This document shows, piece after piece, positions 27,893 through 39,025 of a DNA stretch of 64,000 nucleotides. The stretch covers positions 62,001 through 126,000 of the forward strand of contig NZ_JAGQBF010000001.1 of the NCBI RefSeq assembly GCF_024345495.1. The letters run 5' to 3'. Numbering within the stretch: position 1 is the first letter of the stretch; every line of letters starts with the position of its first letter. The DNA is from Synechococcus sp. RedBA-s. GTDB taxonomy: Bacteria; Cyanobacteriota; Cyanobacteriia; PCC-6307; Cyanobiaceae. Below the pieces are notes generated by a model. It searched no databases. It had not been told where the DNA came from and saw nothing but the letters and a program-made list of their open reading frames with translations. Made by a program: the position numbers and the translations under genes.

Positions 27893-29701
27893 ATGACTCT
27901 TTCGCTGACACGCCCGGTCCCTGCGGCCGAAACGCTCCAGCAGCGGCGACTGGAGGCCGAGCTGCTCAGCGGTGAGAAGCTGCTGCTCCCCGTGGACCTG
28001 CATCAGGCCGACCCGCGGGCCGCTGAGGCCTGCCCCAGGATTGATGCCCAGCACTGGCGGGAGTGGGTGGCCCTACCCCTGGTGCGCCAGGGAGAGCAGC
28101 TCTTGATCGCCATCCCCAGCTACTGGCCTGCGCAGCAGCGCCAGCAACTGGAGGCGGCGGTACTAGCCAACGGCATCACCCCTCAGTTGCGCCTGGGGCT
28201 GCAGGAGGAGATCAGCGAAGCGCTTCAGCAGAAGATGGCCGACCGTCGCCATCGCCCCAGCGAAGACAGCGCCCAGACCTCCCAACCCAACGGCCTCTCG
28301 CTGCTGGAGGGCCTCAGCCTGGAAGACCGCCTGGAGGAGGCGCCCCCTGCCGAGGAGCAGGACCTGGATCTGGAGGCCAGCCTCAAGGCCTCCAACGCCT
28401 CACCGGTGGTGAGCCTGGTGAACCGCATCCTGATCCAGGCGATGGAGTCGGAATCGAGCGACATCCACGTGGAGCCCGAGGAAGACGGACTGCGGATCCG
28501 CTTTCGCCAGGACGGTGTACTGCATCCGGTCGAACACCTGCCCAAAAGCCTGGCACCCGCGGTCACCTCGCGCTTCAAGATCATGGCCGAGCTGGACATT
28601 GCCGAACGGCGAATGCCCCAGGACGGCCGCATCCGCCGGATGTTCCGCGGCCGCACGATCGAACTGCGGGTGAGCACCCTGCCCGGTCGCTGGGGGGAGA
28701 AGGTAGTGCTGCGCCTGCTCGACAGCGGCAGCACCCGCCTGGGCCTTGACCGGCTGATCACCGAACCCGCCGCCCTCAATACCGTTCGCTCGATGGGCTC
28801 GCGGCCCTTCGGCATGGTGCTGGTGACCGGGCCCACCGGGTCGGGGAAATCCACCACGCTCTATTCCCTGCTGGCGGAGCGCAACGAACCCGGCATCAAC
28901 ATCTCGACGGTCGAGGATCCGATCGAGTACATGCTCAAGGGCATCACCCAGACCCAGGTGAACCGCGACAAGGGCTACGACTTCAGCACCGCCCTGCGGG
29001 CCTTCATGCGCCAGGACCCAGACGTGCTGCTGGTGGGGGAAACCCGCGATGGAGAAACGGCCAAGACCGCCATCGAGGCGGCCCTGACCGGCCACCTGGT
29101 GCTCACGACCCTGCACTGCAACGACGCGCCCAGTGCCATCGCCCGGCTCAACGAGATGGGCGTCGAGCCCTTCATGGTGAGTGCCTCCCTGATCGGGATC
29201 GTCTCCCAGCGGCTGCTGCGCAAGGTCTGCGAGTCGTGCCGTAGGCCCTACCACCCAGGGGAGGAAGAGCTGGGCCATTTCGGCCTCTTCGCCAGCCAGG
29301 AGCAATCGATCACGTTCTACAAAGCCCAACGGGGAGCCAGGGCCGACGGCAGCAGCTGCCCCACTTGCCAGGGACGAGGCTACAAGGGCCGCATCGGCGT
29401 CTTTGAAGTGCTGAGGATCAACGACAACCTCGCCAGTGCCATCGCCAAGGGCGCCAGCACCGACGTGATCCGCAACCTGTCGATCGAGACCGGCATGAAA
29501 ACCCTGCTGGTCTATGGCCTGGAACTGGTGCGCCACGGCCAGACCACCCTTGAGGAGGTGGAGCGGATGCTGCTCACCGACACCGAACTGGAATCCCAGC
29601 GGCGCGCCCAGGCACTCACCACCCTGACCTGCCAGGGCTGCGGGGCAGGACTCAGGGATGAATGGCTGGAGTGCCCCTACTGCTTGACCCCCCGGCGCTG
29701 A
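27893..29701 (+). CDS. pilB: Type IV pilus extension ATPase PilB
   Basis: PilB powers pilus assembly. The 602-residue protein has an N-terminal MshEN-like region, then the secretion-ATPase core: Walker [11 protein letters not shown], Asp box VEDPIEYML, Walker [16 protein letters not shown] and the His box [13 protein letters not shown]. The family zinc site is present (CESCRRP with CPTCQGRG). Unusually, the extreme C-terminus adds another Cys4 pattern, Cys580-x-x-Cys583 and Cys594-x-x-Cys597. It is first in a pilB-pilT-pilC cluster and divergent from grpE. Confidence 0.95.
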   Translation: MTLSLTRPVPAAETLQQRRLEAELLSGEKLLLPVDLHQADPRAAEACPRIDAQHWREWVALPLVRQGEQLLIAIPSYWPAQQRQQLEAAVLANGITPQLRLGLQEEISEALQQKMADRRHRPSEDSAQTSQPNGLSLLEGLSLEDRLEEAPPAEEQDLDLEASLKASNASPVVSLVNRILIQAMESESSDIHVEPEEDGLRIRFRQDGVLHPVEHLPKSLAPAVTSRFKIMAELDIAERRMPQDGRIRRMFRGRTIELRVSTLPGRWGEKVVLRLLDSGSTRLGLDRLITEPAALNTVRSMGSRPFGMVLVTGPTGSGKSTTLYSLLAERNEPGINISTVEDPIEYMLKGITQTQVNRDKGYDFSTALRAFMRQDPDVLLVGETRDGETAKTAIEAALTGHLVLTTLHCNDAPSAIARLNEMGVEPFMVSASLIGIVSQRLLRKVCESCRRPYHPGEEELGHFGLFASQEQSITFYKAQRGARADGSSCPTCQGRGYKGRIGVFEVLRINDNLASAIAKGASTDVIRNLSIETGMKTLLVYGLELVRHGQTTLEEVERMLLTDTELESQRRAQALTTLTCQGCGAGLRDEWLECPYCLTPRR

Positions 29702-29757
29702 GTGTTGCGGGCCACCGGTGCGGCCTTCAGAATCCAGGAGAATCCAGCACGGCTTTG

Positions 29758-30837
29758 ATGGAGCTCCAGATCGAGGAGTTGATGGAAGAGCTGGTGGAGC
29801 AGAAGGGCAGCGACCTTCACCTCTCAGCCGGCCAGCAACCCTACGGGCGCTTCAACGGAGAACTCAGGCCGATGCGGGAGCAGGCCCTGAGCGAGGAGTC
29901 CTGCAATCGCATGATCTTCTCGATCCTCAGCAACTCCCAGCGCAAGCAGCTGGAGCAGACCTGGGAACTCGATTGCTCCTATGGCCTGCGCGGCCTGGCC
30001 CGCTTCCGCATCAACGTCTTCAGCCAGCGCGGCACCTATGCCGCCTCGATGCGGGCCCTGAACAGCAAAGTACCCACCCCCCAGGAGCTGGGCCTGCCTC
30101 CGGTGGTGGTGGACATCACCAAGCGACCCTCAGGATTGGTGCTGGTGACGGGACCGACCGGATCAGGCAAGAGCACAACCCTGGCCTCGCTGCTGGATCA
30201 CATCAACCACAGCCGAGCCGAGCACATCATCACAATCGAGGATCCGATTGAATTCGCCTACACCAATGACAAGAGCCTGATCCATCAACGTCAGCTAAAC
30301 GAAGACACCAAAAGTTTCAGCAATGCCCTGCGGGCGGCCTTGCGCGAGGATCCCGATGTGATTCTGGTGGGGGAAATGCGTGATCTGGAAACGATCCAGC
30401 TGGCCATCACCGCTGCCGAAACCGGTCACCTGGTGTTCGCCACCCTGCACACCAGTTCCGCCGCCCAGACCGTGGATCGCATGGTGGATGTGTTCCCAGC
30501 GGGCCAACAGGCCCAGATCCGTACCCAGCTCAGCAGCAGCCTGGCGGCGATCTTTGCCCAGACGCTCTGCCTCAGAAGCTCCCCCTCCAGCCACAGCTAT
30601 GGCCGGGTGATGGCCCAAGAGATCATGATCAACACACCGGCCCTGGCCAATCTGATCCGCGAAGCGAAAACAGCTCAGATCTATTCGCAGATTCAGACCG
30701 GCGGCCAGCTGGGCATGCAGACCCTGGAGAAAGCCCTGGCCGACATGGTCAAGCAGGGGGACATCGCCCTGGAGGAAGCCCGCACCCATTCCACCAAGCC
30801 AGATGAGTTGAACCGGCTGCTGGGCAATTCCCTCTGA
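29758..30837 (+). CDS. pilT: Type IV pilus retraction ATPase PilT
   Basis: PilT disassembles the pilus and drives retraction. The 359-residue protein has GSDLHLSAGQQPYGRFNGEL near the N-terminus, Walker [11 protein letters not shown], the Asp box EDPIEFAY, Walker B DPDVILVGEMRDLET, and the characteristic C-terminal LIREAKTAQIYSQIQTG. ATG 29758 lies 56 bp after pilB. Presence of both PilB and PilT implies retractable pili, as needed for DNA uptake or twitching. Confidence 0.96.
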   Translation: MELQIEELMEELVEQKGSDLHLSAGQQPYGRFNGELRPMREQALSEESCNRMIFSILSNSQRKQLEQTWELDCSYGLRGLARFRINVFSQRGTYAASMRALNSKVPTPQELGLPPVVVDITKRPSGLVLVTGPTGSGKSTTLASLLDHINHSRAEHIITIEDPIEFAYTNDKSLIHQRQLNEDTKSFSNALRAALREDPDVILVGEMRDLETIQLAITAAETGHLVFATLHTSSAAQTVDRMVDVFPAGQQAQIRTQLSSSLAAIFAQTLCLRSSPSSHSYGRVMAQEIMINTPALANLIREAKTAQIYSQIQTGGQLGMQTLEKALADMVKQGDIALEEARTHSTKPDELNRLLGNSL

Positions 30838-30849
30838 TCAGGATCCACC

Positions 30850-32250
30850 ATGCCTGCCTTTCTGGCCACGTACACCAGCACCCTGGGGGAGCTGCGGGAG
30901 CTACGGGTTGAGGCCTCGGACCTGCCCACTGCCCGCCGCAACCTGCGCCGGCGGGGCATCCTCGCCCAGTCCCTGGTTCCGGCCAGGGAAGGGCCCACCG
31001 CCATCTTCACCGCCACCTACGCCAACCAGCGGGGCCAACAGAAGGTGGTCCAGCTCAAATCCCCTGATCTGGCCACCGCCAAGCGCGAACTGCGCCGTCG
31101 AGGCATTGCCGCCACCTCCGTGGTGCCGATTGCCTCGACCCGCTCGGTGCAGGCAAGCGGCAAGGGGGGAGCCAGTCTGTTCAGCCAGGATCTAGGGACG
31201 GTATTCCAGGCCAGGCCCAATGTCCGGGAAAAGGCGCTGTTCGCCAGCAAGCTCTCGGCACTGGTGGATTCTGGCGTGCCGATTGTGCGTGGCCTCACCC
31301 TGGTGGCCAAGCAGCAGCAGAAGCCGATTTTTCGGCAAGCCCTCGAATCCCTCGCCAGCGATGTGAGCCAGGGGGTGAGCCTGGGGGTGGCGATGCGCCG
31401 CTGGCCCAAGGTCTTCGATCGAATCACTATTGCCATGGTCGAAGCCGGTGAGCTCGGCGGGGTTCTCGATGAAACCCTCAAACGGCTCGCCCTGTTGCTG
31501 GAGCAGAACGCCAAGCTCCAGAATCAGATCAAGGGGGCCCTAGCCTATCCGGTGATCGTACTGCTCATCGCCATTGCCGTGTTCCTCGGCATGACGATTT
31601 TCCTGATCCCCACCTTCGCCGATATCTTCGAGCAACTGGGTGCGGAGCTGCCGGTTTTCACCCAGATGATGGTGAATCTGAGCGCGCTGCTGCGCTCGGC
31701 TTTCTCCCTGTTCCTGATCGCCTTTCTGATCCTGGCTGGATGGCTGTTCGTCGGCTTCTACAAAACGCCTGTGGGCAAGCGCAGGGTTGACGGCTTCATC
31801 CTGAAGATTCCTCTATTCGGTGATTTGATCCAGAAAACTGAAACAGCCCAGTTCTGTCGAACCTTCAGCTCACTGAGCAAAGCCGGTGTGCCGATTCTGA
31901 TGAGTCTGGAAATTGTTCGAGACACCTCAAGCAATTCAATCTTTGCCGATGCAATCGAGGACTGCCGAGTGGAGATTCAAGATGGCATACCTGTGAGTGT
32001 GGCCCTCGCTCGTAAGCACGTCTTTCCGGAAATGGCCCTCAGCATGCTGGCCATTGGCGAAGAAACCGGGGAAATGGATGCCATGCTCTCCAAAGTGGCC
32101 GACTTCTACGAAGATGAGGTGGAAGTGGCCGTGAAGGCACTGACCTCGTTGCTGGAGCCGATCATGATCGTGCTCGTTGGCATCATCGTGGGGGCCATTC
32201 TCGTGGCCATGTACCTACCGATGTTCTCCGTCTTCGACAAGATCCGCTGA
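30850..32250 (+). CDS. pilC: Type IV pilus inner-membrane platform protein PilC
   Basis: PilC is the polytopic platform on which PilB and PilT act. The 466-residue protein has two GspF-type domains, with KALFASKLSALVDSGVPIVR in the first and TAQFCRTFSSLSKAGVPIL in the second, and membrane helices near residues 230-250, 280-305 and 435-460. The N-terminus is odd: a 42-residue module (3-44) is repeated at 51-93 with shared LRRRGI and S(L/V)VP. The gene follows pilT by 12 bp and overlaps the converging flavoprotein gene by 36 bp. Confidence 0.94.
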   Translation: MPAFLATYTSTLGELRELRVEASDLPTARRNLRRRGILAQSLVPAREGPTAIFTATYANQRGQQKVVQLKSPDLATAKRELRRRGIAATSVVPIASTRSVQASGKGGASLFSQDLGTVFQARPNVREKALFASKLSALVDSGVPIVRGLTLVAKQQQKPIFRQALESLASDVSQGVSLGVAMRRWPKVFDRITIAMVEAGELGGVLDETLKRLALLLEQNAKLQNQIKGALAYPVIVLLIAIAVFLGMTIFLIPTFADIFEQLGAELPVFTQMMVNLSALLRSAFSLFLIAFLILAGWLFVGFYKTPVGKRRVDGFILKIPLFGDLIQKTETAQFCRTFSSLSKAGVPILMSLEIVRDTSSNSIFADAIEDCRVEIQDGIPVSVALARKHVFPEMALSMLAIGEETGEMDAMLSKVADFYEDEVEVAVKALTSLLEPIMIVLVGIIVGAILVAMYLPMFSVFDKIR

Positions 32251-33537
32251 ACGCCCAGCCACCGCCAATCCCGTCTGGGCGGCCTGGGCAATGGCGCCGC
32301 CGGCCACCCAGCCGCTGGTCCAGCAGTGCTGGAAGTTGAAGCCGCCGGTGACCCCGTCCACATCCAGCAGCTCACCGGCGAAGTACAGGCCCGGCTGCTT
32401 GCGGCTCTCCATCGTGGCCAGGTTCACCTCCCCCAGACTCACGCCGCCGGCCGTGACGAATTCCTCGCCAAAGGGGCCGCGGCCCCCCACCGCGTAGGAG
32501 GTGGAGCGCAGGGCGCCCATCAGCCTGTCCTCGTCGCGCCGGCGCAGATCAGCCCAGCGCTGGTCGGGGGCCACCCCATGGCGCTCCAGCACGTGGATCC
32601 AGAGGCGGCGGCTGAGCTCGGGCCAGGGGCGGGCATTGAGCAATTGGCGGCGGGCCTGCTGGCTGCGGGCGGCCGAGAAGAGCTGGCTGAGCTCCTCGGC
32701 GCTGCTGCCGCCGCTCCAGTCGATGCGCAGCTCACCGCGGTACCCGCACTCCTTCAGCGCCCGGGCCGCAAAGGCGGTGAGCCTCAAGGTGGCCGGACCA
32801 CTCACCCCCCAGCCGGTGATCAGCAGCACCCCGCGCTCGCGAAAGCGCCCGCAGGGCAGGCGCAGCTCCAGTCCCACCGGATCCATCACCACCCCACGCA
32901 GGGCCGCCAGGGGATTGGCCTCCAGGGCCAGGGTGAACAGGGAGGGCACCGGTGGCACCACGGCATGGCCCAACTGGCTGGCCAGCTGACGACCACTGGG
33001 ATGGCCCCCGGTGGCGAGGAGCAGGCGATCGGCGCTGATGGCGCTGGAAGCCCCATGGGCCAGCCCCGCCGCCAGCCGCAACGTCAGCTGGAAGCCACCC
33101 CCCGCGCGCACATCCACCTGGCGCAGGGAGGCCCCCCTCCAGACGGTCACCCCGGCGGCGGCGGCGGCGGCCTCCAGCACGGCCACCACGCTGCTGGAGC
33201 GATTGCTGCGGGGAAAGAGGCGGCCATCGGGCTCCTCTACAAGCTCCAGCCCCCGCTCGGCGAACCAGGCCAGGCAATCGCCGGTGGCGAAGCGGCTGAA
33301 TGGTCCACGCAGGGCCCGCGAGCCCCGGGGGTAGTGGCCCACCAGGGCCAGGGGATCCCAGCAGGCATGGGTGACGTTGCAGCGCCCGCCGCCGCTGATC
33401 AGCACCTTGCCCAGCGGCTGGGGCGTGGCCTCCAGCAGCAGCACCCCCGCCAGCCCCTGCTCCGCGGCGGTGATGGCCGCCATGTAGCCGGCGGGTCCGC
33501 CCCCGGCGACTACCAGGGACCAGTCGACAGGCAGCAT
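32215..33537 (-). CDS. BaiN/HI0933-family FAD-dependent oxidoreductase
   Basis: The 440-residue flavoprotein has an N-terminal FAD-binding motif (VVAGGGPAGYMAAI), the family signature KVLISGGGRCNVTH, and a C-terminal GLYFAGELLDVDGVTGGFNF typical of the HI0933 / BaiN group. The group's physiological substrate is largely unknown. The start at ATG 33537 is required by the N-terminal beta strand, yet it is only 6 bp from the dusA start on the other strand. The 3' end overlaps pilC by 36 bp. Confidence 0.88.
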   Translation of the reverse strand: MLPVDWSLVVAGGGPAGYMAAITAAEQGLAGVLLLEATPQPLGKVLISGGGRCNVTHACWDPLALVGHYPRGSRALRGPFSRFATGDCLAWFAERGLELVEEPDGRLFPRSNRSSSVVAVLEAAAAAAGVTVWRGASLRQVDVRAGGGFQLTLRLAAGLAHGASSAISADRLLLATGGHPSGRQLASQLGHAVVPPVPSLFTLALEANPLAALRGVVMDPVGLELRLPCGRFRERGVLLITGWGVSGPATLRLTAFAARALKECGYRGELRIDWSGGSSAEELSQLFSAARSQQARRQLLNARPWPELSRRLWIHVLERHGVAPDQRWADLRRRDEDRLMGALRSTSYAVGGRGPFGEEFVTAGGVSLGEVNLATMESRKQPGLYFAGELLDVDGVTGGFNFQHCWTSGWVAGGAIAQAAQTGLAVAGRSADLVEDGEHR

Positions 33538-33543
33538 GGGCGG

Positions 33544-34554
<1,011 letters not shown>

Positions 34555-34556
34555 GG

Positions 34557-35978
34557 CTAGGGGGCTGGCGCCTGGGGTTCCTGCGGTCCGAGGCGCTCTC
34601 GGCAGCGCTGGAGCTGCTCGGCCACCCGCTCAAAGCCCGTGCCCCCCTCACTGCGGCGGGCGGCCACCACCTGCCGCGGCTCGATAGCGGCATGGATGTC
34701 GGCCTCGAAGGCGGGATGGAGCTCTCGCCAGCGCTCCAGGGGCAGATCCTTGAGCAGCAGCCCCTCGCTGAGGCAGGTTTTCACCAGGCCGCCCACCAGC
34801 TGATAGGCCTCACGGAAGGGCACCTCCCGGGCCACCAGGTAGTCGGCCACATCGGTGGCATTGGAGAAATCAGCCGCCACGGCCTGCTCCAGCCGCTCGG
34901 GCCGGAAGCGAATGCCCTCCTCCAGCAGGATCGCCATCGCTTCGAGGCAATCCGCGGTGGTGCGCACCACATCGAAAAGGGCCTCCTTGTCCTCCTGGAA
35001 GTCCTTGTTGTAGGCCAGGGGAAGCCCCTTGATCATCGTCAGCAGACCCATCAGGTGGCCGAAGACCCGGCCGGCCTTGCCGCGCACCAGCTCAGGCACA
35101 TCGGGGTTCTTCTTCTGGGGCATCAAGCTGCTGCCGGTGGCGCAGCGGTCGGTGAGGCGCACAAAGCCGAACTCCTCGCTGGCCCAGAGGATCACCTCCT
35201 CCGAGAGGCGGCTGAGGTGCACCAGGATCAAGCTGGCGGCGGCGCTGAACTCCACGGCGAAGTCGCGGTCGCTGACGGCATCGAGGCTGTTGGCATAGAT
35301 CGCCTCGAAGCCCAGGTCTTTGGCCGTCAGCCGCCGATCGATCGGCACCGGCGTACCGGCCAGGGCCGCTGCCCCCAGGGGCGAGATGTTCACCCGGCCG
35401 CGCACATCCGCCAGGCGCTGGCGGTCGCGTTCGGCCATCTCGACATAGGCCAGCAGGTGGTGAGCCAGGGAGAGGGGCTGGGCCCGCTGCAGATGGGTGT
35501 AGCCGGGAATGAGGGTGTACAGGTGGTTGTCCGCCTGGTCGAGCAGGGCCTGCTGGAAGCGGCGCAGACCGGCATCGAGGCCATCGATCGCCTGGCGCAG
35601 CCAGAGGCGCAGATCAGTGCCGACCTGGTCATTGCGGCTGCGGCCGGTGTGCAGCTTCTTGCCCAGGGGCCCGATCAGGGCGATCAGGCGGTGCTCCACC
35701 GCGAAGTGCACGTCTTCGTCTTCAAGCCCAGGGCGAAAGTGGCCGTCGGCCGCCTCGGTGCGCACCGTTTCGAGGGCCGCGATCAGCTGGTCGGCCTCGG
35801 CGACGCTGATCACCCCGCAGCGGCCGAGCATGCGGGCGTGGGCGATGGAGGCATCGAGGTCCTGCTGCAGCAGGGTGATGTCGAAGCCGATCGAAGCATT
35901 GAAGCGCTCGATCGCCGGGTGGAGCCCTTCCTCGAAACGGTCACTCCATCGCGCCGGTTGGGAAGCCTGTGCCGCCAT
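34557..35978 (-). CDS. argH: Argininosuccinate lyase
   Basis: ArgH splits argininosuccinate into arginine and fumarate. The 473-residue protein shows [20 protein letters not shown] at the N-terminus, the [16 protein letters not shown] motif, [17 protein letters not shown], and the flexible-loop signature [15 protein letters not shown] containing the catalytic serine. It converges on dusA (stop codons 2 bp apart) and lies 85 bp downstream of the RsbU-like gene on the same strand. Confidence 0.97.
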   Translation of the reverse strand: MAAQASQPARWSDRFEEGLHPAIERFNASIGFDITLLQQDLDASIAHARMLGRCGVISVAEADQLIAALETVRTEAADGHFRPGLEDEDVHFAVEHRLIALIGPLGKKLHTGRSRNDQVGTDLRLWLRQAIDGLDAGLRRFQQALLDQADNHLYTLIPGYTHLQRAQPLSLAHHLLAYVEMAERDRQRLADVRGRVNISPLGAAALAGTPVPIDRRLTAKDLGFEAIYANSLDAVSDRDFAVEFSAAASLILVHLSRLSEEVILWASEEFGFVRLTDRCATGSSLMPQKKNPDVPELVRGKAGRVFGHLMGLLTMIKGLPLAYNKDFQEDKEALFDVVRTTADCLEAMAILLEEGIRFRPERLEQAVAADFSNATDVADYLVAREVPFREAYQLVGGLVKTCLSEGLLLKDLPLERWRELHPAFEADIHAAIEPRQVVAARRSEGGTGFERVAEQLQRCRERLGPQEPQAPAP

Positions 35979-36063
35979 CGAAGCCGAACCTTGCCGCGAA
36001 GGGTCAGCTTCGCATCCGAGCCTGGGGGATTTTCCTGCCGGGGCGACTTGCGCGGGGCCGCCC

Positions 36064-37428
36064 TCAGCTGGGCAGGGAGGGGAGCATCACCTCCTCGCGC
36101 ACCTTCAGCACCACCATCGAGGCATCGTCGCTCAGCTGGCGATCAGCACCCACGAAACGATCGAGCCGCTGGAAGAGGCTATCGAGCACAGCCTGGGCGC
36201 CCTTACCGGCACGGCAGGCCTCCCCCAGGTGCCGCTGCAGGCGCTCCTCCTCAAATCGATCACCGCTGAGGCCGAGCGCCTCACTGACCCCATCGGTGTA
36301 GTAGAGCACCACATCGCCGGGCTCCAGCACCACCCGCTCACAGCCGTAGTGGGCCTCCGGTTGCAGGCCGATCAGCAGCCCCGGGGCATCGAGCCGCTCC
36401 ACCCCGTGGCCCTGGTACCGCCAGAGCAGGGGCGGATTGTGGGCGGCGTTGGCATAGCGCAGCAGGCGGCTGCGGGGGTCGAAGTCGGAATAGAAGAGGG
36501 TCACGAAGCGGTGAGAATGGGCCAGGTCCTCCTGCGCCAGTTCGTTGAGGTCGTGCAGGATCCGGTCGGGAGCATGGCCGCTGAGCACCTCGGCCCGCAG
36601 CATGCCCCGCAGCAGGGTCATCAGCAGACCGGCGGGCACCCCCTTGCCCATCACATCGCCCATCACCAGGGCCCAGCGGGACGTTTCGCGGCGACGACCC
36701 GTGAGCCGGGGCCGGGTCGGGATGAAGTCGTAGTAGTCGCCCCCCACCTCGAAGGCCGGGCGGCAGCGGGCGGCCAGCTCCACCCCCTCGATCACCGGGC
36801 ACTGGTCAGGCAGCAGCTGGGCCTGGATCTCTGCGCCGGTGTTGAGCTGGCGATCGAGGCGCTCATGGCGGCGGCGATCGTCCTGCAGCTGCTCGGTTTC
36901 GATCGCCACGCCCGTGAGGTCGGCCACCAGCTGCACGTGGCGGCGGTGGACATCGCTCCAGGCCAGGCCTTCAGCGCTGCCGAAGACGTAGAGGCGTCCG
37001 CGGGCCCGGTTGCGGGCCACCACGGAGGTGCCGAACAGCTGCACCTCCCCCAGCAGACGACGCACCTGCAGGTCCAGCTGGGAGACCTCCTCCTCGTCAG
37101 CCAGGCCGGCGGGCAGATCCAGCTCCCCCAGCAGCCGCACCAGTTCAGCGCTGCGGGCCACGGGACTGGCCTGGGTGTGCTCCCGCCAGAGGCGACCGTC
37201 GGGGTGAAACACCACCAGCAGACCGGCCTCGGCACCCACCAGGCGGGAGGACACCAGGGGAACCAGCTCCAGGAAGCGGTTCAGGTTGGTGAAGCTGCGC
37301 AGGGCGAAGCCCAGGGAAGCCAGCAGCTCCTGGTTGCGCCGTTGCTCCCGGCTGAGGCTGTCGAGCAGCTGCCGCAGGGAAGCCGATGCCGTGAGAGCCT
37401 GATGGGGCCGGGGCGGTGGCAGGGGCAC
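36064..37428 (-). CDS. GAF plus SpoIIE/RsbU-type PP2C phosphatase
   Basis: The product of about 454 residues has an N-terminal helical stretch, a GAF-like sensory domain (about 45-185) and a SpoIIE-type PP2C domain (about 205-450). The metal-binding aspartates are in EVGGDYYDF and [17 protein letters not shown], with [10 protein letters not shown] near the end. RsbU-type phosphatases dephosphorylate anti-sigma antagonists, but no STAS or HPK partner is visible nearby. The GTG at 37428 avoids overlap with ftsY; the frame opens earlier, so the start is uncertain. Confidence 0.85.
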   Translation of the reverse strand: MPLPPPRPHQALTASASLRQLLDSLSREQRRNQELLASLGFALRSFTNLNRFLELVPLVSSRLVGAEAGLLVVFHPDGRLWREHTQASPVARSAELVRLLGELDLPAGLADEEEVSQLDLQVRRLLGEVQLFGTSVVARNRARGRLYVFGSAEGLAWSDVHRRHVQLVADLTGVAIETEQLQDDRRRHERLDRQLNTGAEIQAQLLPDQCPVIEGVELAARCRPAFEVGGDYYDFIPTRPRLTGRRRETSRWALVMGDVMGKGVPAGLLMTLLRGMLRAEVLSGHAPDRILHDLNELAQEDLAHSHRFVTLFYSDFDPRSRLLRYANAAHNPPLLWRYQGHGVERLDAPGLLIGLQPEAHYGCERVVLEPGDVVLYYTDGVSEALGLSGDRFEEERLQRHLGEACRAGKGAQAVLDSLFQRLDRFVGADRQLSDDASMVVLKVREEVMLPSLPS

Positions 37429-37504
37429 GCGAGCTGGCGGCCTGCGGCTCGAAACATGCGGCAGCAGGGGCCGAACGGTAGCAGGATTCCCCGCAACCAG
37501 CCGC

Positions 37505-39019
37505 TCAGCTGGAGAGCAGCGCCTCGACGAACTCAAAGCTGTTGAAGGGCCGCAGGTCACGGATGCCCTCGCCGGCGCCGATGAAGCGAATGGGCAGGCC
37601 GGCTTCGGAGGCCACCGCCAGGGCGACGCCCCCCCGGGCACTGCCATCGAGCTTGGTGAGCACCACCCCAGTCAGGCCGGCGGCACTGGCGAAGGCCATC
37701 GCCTGGCGCAGGCCGTTCTGCCCCTGGCTGGCGTCGAGCACCAGCAGCGATTCCACCGCCGCCTCTGGAGCCAGCTTGTCGATGATGCGCCGCACCTTGC
37801 TCAGCTCCTCCATCAGGTTGTGCTTGGTCTGCAGCCGGCCGGCGGTGTCCACCAGCACCAGCTCGGTGCCCTTGGAGCGGGCCGCGCCGATGGCGTCGTA
37901 CACAACGGCGGCCGGATCGGCATTGGCGCTGGGGTTGGCGATCACCGGCACACCGCTGCGCTCGCCCCAGACGCTGACCTGCTGCACGGCGGCGGCGCGA
38001 AAGGTGTCGGCGGCGGCGATCAGGCAGCTGTAGCCGCTGCGCACCGCCAGGTTGGCCAGCTTGCCCAGGGTCGTGGTCTTGCCCACCCCATTCACCCCCA
38101 CCAGCAGCCAGATGTTGAGTCGATCGCGCCGGGGGGCCAGCAGCGGCTCGCCGCTGGCCGTGATCGGTGTGTCCAGCAGGCCGCGCAGCTGCTCCTTGAG
38201 AAAGCGAAGGCCTTCCGCCGGCTCCACCACCTCTTCATTCAGACGCCGGCGCAGGGCTTCGAGCACATGGTCGGTGGCCTGCACGCCCACATCGGCGCGC
38301 AGCAGGCTCGTTTCGAGATCGTCGAGCACCTCCGGGGTGAGGGGATCGTCGCCGAGGTTGTCGAGCAGCTGGGTGACCAGGCCGCGGCGAGTCTTCTCCA
38401 TGCCGCGGCGCAGGCGGCTGAGCCAGTCGATCTCCTCAAGCGACACCTGATCGACGCTCCGACCCTGGGCCGCGAGCACCTCAGCTGACCAGGTGAAATC
38501 GGCATCGAAGGAGCCCAGCTGGGGACTGACCTCTTCACCGGGGGGAGCCGTGGGCCGGGCCTGGGGCTCGGGGACCGTGATGGGGGCGACCACGGCCTGC
38601 TGCCGCTCGGCCCGGCTGGCCGCGGCCAGCTCCAGCAGGGAGGGGCCAGCGGGGCAGGGCGCCTCCGGCTCTGGAGGCTGCTGTGGGGAAGTCTCCGGCT
38701 CTGGAGCAGAAGAGAGTTCCGGTGGAGGCACCTCGGCCACAACGGGTTCCGACGTCGGTTCAGCGCCCTGCTGGCTGCGCTCCTGCTCCGCCTTGAGGCG
38801 GGCATAGGCCTGGCGGGCCCAGTCCAGCGCGTCCTGATCCACAGAGGGAGCGGAGGCAGAAGACTGGGCGGCCGGCTGGGGTGCGGGCTCAGCGGCTGGC
38901 ACGGCCGGAGCGGGGGGATCAGCTGGAGGTTGTGCAAGCGCCTCTGGCGCAGGGGCAGGGGCAGAGTCAGCCGCCGGCTCGCTGCTGGTTGTGCGCCGCC
39001 GGAACCAGTCGAAGACCAT
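37505..39019 (-). CDS. ftsY: Signal recognition particle receptor FtsY
   Basis: FtsY is the membrane-associated GTPase that receives SRP-ribosome complexes. The 504-residue protein has a Pro/Ala/Glu-rich acidic A-domain (about 1-175) followed by the N and G domains. GTPase motifs include GVNGVGKTTTLGKLA, the insertion-box region AADTFRAAAVQQ, DTAGRLQTKHNLMEEL and the late TKLDGSARGG, ending with the GEGIRDLRPF closing motif. nusB ends 6 bp upstream. Confidence 0.97.
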   Translation of the reverse strand: MVFDWFRRRTTSSEPAADSAPAPAPEALAQPPADPPAPAVPAAEPAPQPAAQSSASAPSVDQDALDWARQAYARLKAEQERSQQGAEPTSEPVVAEVPPPELSSAPEPETSPQQPPEPEAPCPAGPSLLELAAASRAERQQAVVAPITVPEPQARPTAPPGEEVSPQLGSFDADFTWSAEVLAAQGRSVDQVSLEEIDWLSRLRRGMEKTRRGLVTQLLDNLGDDPLTPEVLDDLETSLLRADVGVQATDHVLEALRRRLNEEVVEPAEGLRFLKEQLRGLLDTPITASGEPLLAPRRDRLNIWLLVGVNGVGKTTTLGKLANLAVRSGYSCLIAAADTFRAAAVQQVSVWGERSGVPVIANPSANADPAAVVYDAIGAARSKGTELVLVDTAGRLQTKHNLMEELSKVRRIIDKLAPEAAVESLLVLDASQGQNGLRQAMAFASAAGLTGVVLTKLDGSARGGVALAVASEAGLPIRFIGAGEGIRDLRPFNSFEFVEALLSS

Positions 39020-39025
39020 GGTGGC

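Noticed and set aside
32326-33543. A very long open frame on the plus strand leading into dusA
   Set aside because: It is antisense to the flavoprotein gene and has Gln/Gly/Ala-rich composition typical of shadow frames in GC-rich DNA; only the part from 33544 matches a family.
35509-37545. 678-codon open frame on the plus strand
   Set aside because: Antisense to argH and the RsbU-like gene, low-complexity composition, no family match.
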